Below, piece after piece: positions 61,557 through 64,000 of a DNA stretch of 64,000 nt (position 1 is the stretch's first letter; each line of letters starts with the position of its first letter). The notes beneath the pieces were generated by a model. It was not told where the DNA came from and did no database searches. It worked only from the letters and a program-made list of their open reading frames with translations. Both the position numbers and the translations under genes were made by a program. This DNA is from Limnohabitans sp. Rim11 (GTDB lineage Bacteria > Pseudomonadota > Gammaproteobacteria > Burkholderiales > Burkholderiaceae_C): contig NZ_CXOM01000001.1 of NCBI RefSeq assembly GCF_001269365.1, positions 310,090 to 374,089 on the forward strand, written 5' to 3'.

Positions 61557-62981
61557 ATGAATCACTTTTCTCGACTGACTGTGCTTTTTAGTTTGGGAAT
61601 CATGTCATTGTTTCCGGGTGTGGCGTCTGCAGCCGATATCAATGGTGCTGAACTGAGTCCACTTTGGGGCGTTCCCTTTGCTGGCATTTTGCTTTCTATC
61701 GCTCTAATGCCTTTGTTGGCACCTCAATTTTGGCATCATCATTTTGGCAAAGTCACTGTGGCTTGGTCGTTGGCATTTTTGCTGCCATTTGCAGCCATGT
61801 ACGGTGTAGGTCTTGCAGGCGCCAACTTAATTCACGCCCTGTTATCGGAATACATTCCGTTCATTATTTTGCTGACCGCTTTGTTCACTGTCTCTGGCGG
61901 TATTTTTATCCGAGGCAATTTGCATGGCAGCCCAGGCCTGAACACCAGCATCTTGGCCATCGGTGCTGTCTTGGCCAGCTTCATGGGCACCACAGGCGCC
62001 TCCATGTTGATGATTCGCCCACTCATTCGGGCCAATGACAATCGCAAGCATGTGGCGCACGTTGTTGTCTTCTTTATTTTCATTGTGGCCAATGCGGGCG
62101 GTTCTTTGACGCCATTGGGCGATCCGCCGCTGTTCTTGGGTTTCTTGAAAGGCGTTGATTTTTTCTGGACTGTCAAAACACTCTTTCCAGAAACGCTTTT
62201 CTTGGTGGGCTCTTTGTTGTTGATTTTCTTTGTACTCGACTCTTGGTTCTATCACAAGCGTGAAGAATTGCTGCCCATGGATCCAACGCCTGACTCGCGT
62301 CAAATTGGTTTTGATGGCAAAGTCAATTTCATTTTGCTGGGGGCTGTGGTTTGCTTGGTGCTCATGAGTGGCCTCTGGAAATCACCTGTGGTGTTTGACA
62401 TTGCCGGTACTGAAGTGGGCCTGCAAAGTGTGATCCGTGATCTTGGCTTGATCGCCATCACGCTTTTGTCTCTCAAGCTGACACCTTCGCAAGTTCATGA
62501 CGACAACCAATTCAGTTGGGGACCAATTCAAGAAGTTGCCAAATTGTTTGCTGGTATTTTTCTCACCATCATTCCCGTCATTGCCATGTTGAAGGCTGGC
62601 GTCAACGGACCATTTGGTCCCGTGGTGGCTGCTGTCACTCAGCCCGATGGCACGCCTGATGTGGTCATGTATTTCTGGATCACTGGCTTGCTAAGCTCTT
62701 TCTTGGACAACGCGCCCACTTACTTGGTGTTTTTCAACACAGCCGGCGGCGATGCGCAAGTTTTGATGACCACCATGGCCAGCACCTTGGCCGCTATTTC
62801 TGCTGGTGCCGTGTTCATGGGTGCCAACAGCTACATTGGTAACGCACCCAACCTGATGGTGAAGGCCATTGCCGAAGATCGTGGCATCAAGATGCCCAGT
62901 TTCTTTGGCTACATGGTGTGGTCGTTCTGTATCTTGATTCCTTTGTTTGTTGTCATGACTTTAATTTGGTTCCGCCCATGA
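61557..62981 (+). CDS. NhaD/ArsB-type sodium:proton antiporter or ion transporter
   Basis: A 474-residue inner-membrane protein with about 12 helices and a probable N-terminal signal or first helix (LTVLFSLGIMSLFPGVASA). SFMGTTGASMLMIRPLIRAN, VANAGGSLTPLGDPPLFLGFLKG and SSFLDNAPTYLVFFN are the conserved re-entrant motifs of the NhaD/CitM group. Sodium/proton exchange is the best guess; an organic-anion carrier is possible. ATG 61557 is chosen because it gives the hydrophobic start; ATG 61521 is an alternative. It overlaps the following dehydrogenase gene as ATGA. Confidence 0.85.
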   Translation: MNHFSRLTVLFSLGIMSLFPGVASAADINGAELSPLWGVPFAGILLSIALMPLLAPQFWHHHFGKVTVAWSLAFLLPFAAMYGVGLAGANLIHALLSEYIPFIILLTALFTVSGGIFIRGNLHGSPGLNTSILAIGAVLASFMGTTGASMLMIRPLIRANDNRKHVAHVVVFFIFIVANAGGSLTPLGDPPLFLGFLKGVDFFWTVKTLFPETLFLVGSLLLIFFVLDSWFYHKREELLPMDPTPDSRQIGFDGKVNFILLGAVVCLVLMSGLWKSPVVFDIAGTEVGLQSVIRDLGLIAITLLSLKLTPSQVHDDNQFSWGPIQEVAKLFAGIFLTIIPVIAMLKAGVNGPFGPVVAAVTQPDGTPDVVMYFWITGLLSSFLDNAPTYLVFFNTAGGDAQVLMTTMASTLAAISAGAVFMGANSYIGNAPNLMVKAIAEDRGIKMPSFFGYMVWSFCILIPLFVVMTLIWFRP

Positions 62982-63961
62982 AAAAACCTGCAATTTTGGT
63001 GGCCCGCGCCATCTTCCCAGAAACCTTGGCGCATTTGTCTCAGCACTTTGAGGTTGATAGCAATCAAGCCGATGATGTCTTGAGTGCTGCTGAACTCACT
63101 CAGCGCTTGCAAGGAAAAGTGGGCGCCCTGACTACTGGCAGCGAGCGAATCGACAGTGCTTTGTTACAAGCCAATCCACAATTAAAAATCGTGGCCAATA
63201 TGGCCGTTGGCTTTAATAATTTTGATGTGCCTGCTATGACCGCTGCGGGTGTCTTGGCCAGCAATACGCCCGATGTCTTGACAGAAACTACGGCAGATTT
63301 TGGTTTTGCACTGGTTATGGCGACAGCTCGCCGAGTCACTGAAAGCGAACATTTTTTGCGAGCTGGCAAATGGACCAAGTGGAGCTATGACATGTTTGCA
63401 GGTGCCGAAGTGCACGGCAGCACCATGGGCATCATTGGCATGGGACGCATAGGGCAGGGCATTGCGCGTCGAGGTGCATTGGGCTTTGGTATGAAGGTCA
63501 TTTATCACAATCGCTCACAACTCTCACCCCAATTAGAAGCCGAATGCAAAGCAAGCTACGTGTCAAAAGAAGAGCTCTTGAAAACAGCCGATCATGTGGT
63601 GTTGGTTGTGCCTTACAGTGCTGAGTCACATCACACCATTGGCGCCAAAGAGTTGGGTCTGATGAAGCCCACGGCAACGCTGGTCAATATTGCGCGAGGC
63701 GGCATTGTGGACGATGCGGCATTGGCCAAGGCCTTGGCGGCGCGTCAAATTGCGGCTGCAGGCTTGGATGTGTTTGAAGGCGAGCCAGCATTGAATCCAG
63801 AATTGCTGAAGGTTCCCAATGTGGTCCTAACGCCTCACATTGCCAGCTCAACCATCCAGACACGATTGGCCATGGCCCAATTGGCGGCAGACAACCTCAT
63901 TGCTTACCTCACGAAGGGAAGTGCGCTAACACCGCTTAATCAACCCCAAGCCAAGGCTTAA
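62978..63961 (+). CDS. D-2-hydroxyacid dehydrogenase (glyoxylate/hydroxypyruvate reductase-like)
   Basis: A 327-residue NAD(P)-dependent enzyme. The Rossmann motif is GIIGMGRIGQGIARRGALGFGM with IYHNRSQL next. Catalytic Arg is in NIARGGIVDD, Glu in GLDVFEGEP and His in LTPHIASST. Arg in HNRS suggests NADPH preference, as in GhrB-type reductases of glyoxylate and hydroxypyruvate. ATG 62978 overlaps the antiporter stop as ATGA. The upstream frame has no better start. The stop is 39 bases before the window end. Confidence 0.93.
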   Translation: MKKPAILVARAIFPETLAHLSQHFEVDSNQADDVLSAAELTQRLQGKVGALTTGSERIDSALLQANPQLKIVANMAVGFNNFDVPAMTAAGVLASNTPDVLTETTADFGFALVMATARRVTESEHFLRAGKWTKWSYDMFAGAEVHGSTMGIIGMGRIGQGIARRGALGFGMKVIYHNRSQLSPQLEAECKASYVSKEELLKTADHVVLVVPYSAESHHTIGAKELGLMKPTATLVNIARGGIVDDAALAKALAARQIAAAGLDVFEGEPALNPELLKVPNVVLTPHIASSTIQTRLAMAQLAADNLIAYLTKGSALTPLNQPQAKA

Positions 63962-64000
63962 GCAGGATGGAAGTATCGCTGCTTCAGATATCGATTGTTT

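Noticed and set aside
1-64000. Prophage, insertion sequence, integron or defence island
   Set aside because: No integrase, transposase, terminal repeats, phage structural genes or restriction-modification pairs were seen. The Mrr-like membrane protein alone is not enough.

Overview
The window looks like chromosomal DNA of a betaproteobacterium of the Comamonadaceae, most like Limnohabitans or a close freshwater relative. This is inferred from gene content and order (tRNA-Leu, tig, clpP, clpX, lon, tRNA-Gly, tRNA-Cys; hpnCDE; a Bug-type solute receptor; a TakP-type TRAP system; a phasin; PhaR-like sites), not from a database search. Base composition looks moderate. No prophage, insertion sequence or CRISPR array was seen. 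No stretch over 300 bases lacks a feature.

Region 1 (1-13,403, all minus strand) is a type I secretion operon. The order is TolC-type outer membrane channel, LapB-type ABC exporter, LapC/HlyD-type adaptor, then a giant Ig-like repeat adhesin whose C-terminus lies beyond the left edge. Neighbouring genes overlap or nearly touch, so the exporter and its likely cargo form one coupled unit. The adhesin has about 24 Ig-like domains of two kinds, alternating except for seven type-A copies in a row.

Region 2 (13,500-23,100) holds a HAD gene reduced by an internal deletion, ferrochelatase, a HAD hydrolase with a changed catalytic residue, the squalene genes hpnC, hpnD and hpnE, and a divergent RND efflux pair with a good promoter and a possible operator.

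Region 3 (23,100-29,460) is the protein quality-control block: tRNA-Leu(UAG), trigger factor, ClpP, ClpX and Lon, then tRNA-Gly and tRNA-Cys. Two terminators separate clpP from clpX, and a sequence closely matching a heat-shock sigma-32 promoter precedes lon.

Region 4 (29,460-42,560) is mixed metabolism and transport: a DUF1648 protein, a CMD-family protein with a Bug receptor, a VOC protein, a membrane protein with an Mrr-like domain, a serine hydrolase, a DUF4337 protein, a TRAP operon with a strong terminator between receptor and permeases, two short genes, tRNA-Leu(UAA), an UMF1-type MFS protein, an outer-membrane protein and a YgjP-like metallopeptidase.

Region 5 (42,550-55,200) carries central metabolism and stress genes: murI, class I fumarase, a YqhA-like protein, acetyl-CoA synthetase, gamma-glutamyltransferase, a 3-hydroxyacyl-CoA dehydrogenase-like SDR under a palindromic operator, AhpC/AhpF, a DUF423 protein, a patatin lipoprotein and a phasin with two PhaR-like sites.

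Region 6 (55,195-63,961) starts with a probable operon of HDAC-like deacetylase, nitroreductase and a LivHM-LivG-LivF importer without a receptor gene. It continues with pncB, an NhaD/ArsB-type ion transporter and a D-2-hydroxyacid dehydrogenase. The best candidates for less-described biology are the repeat adhesin and its secretion operon, and the deacetylase-nitroreductase-ABC cluster.
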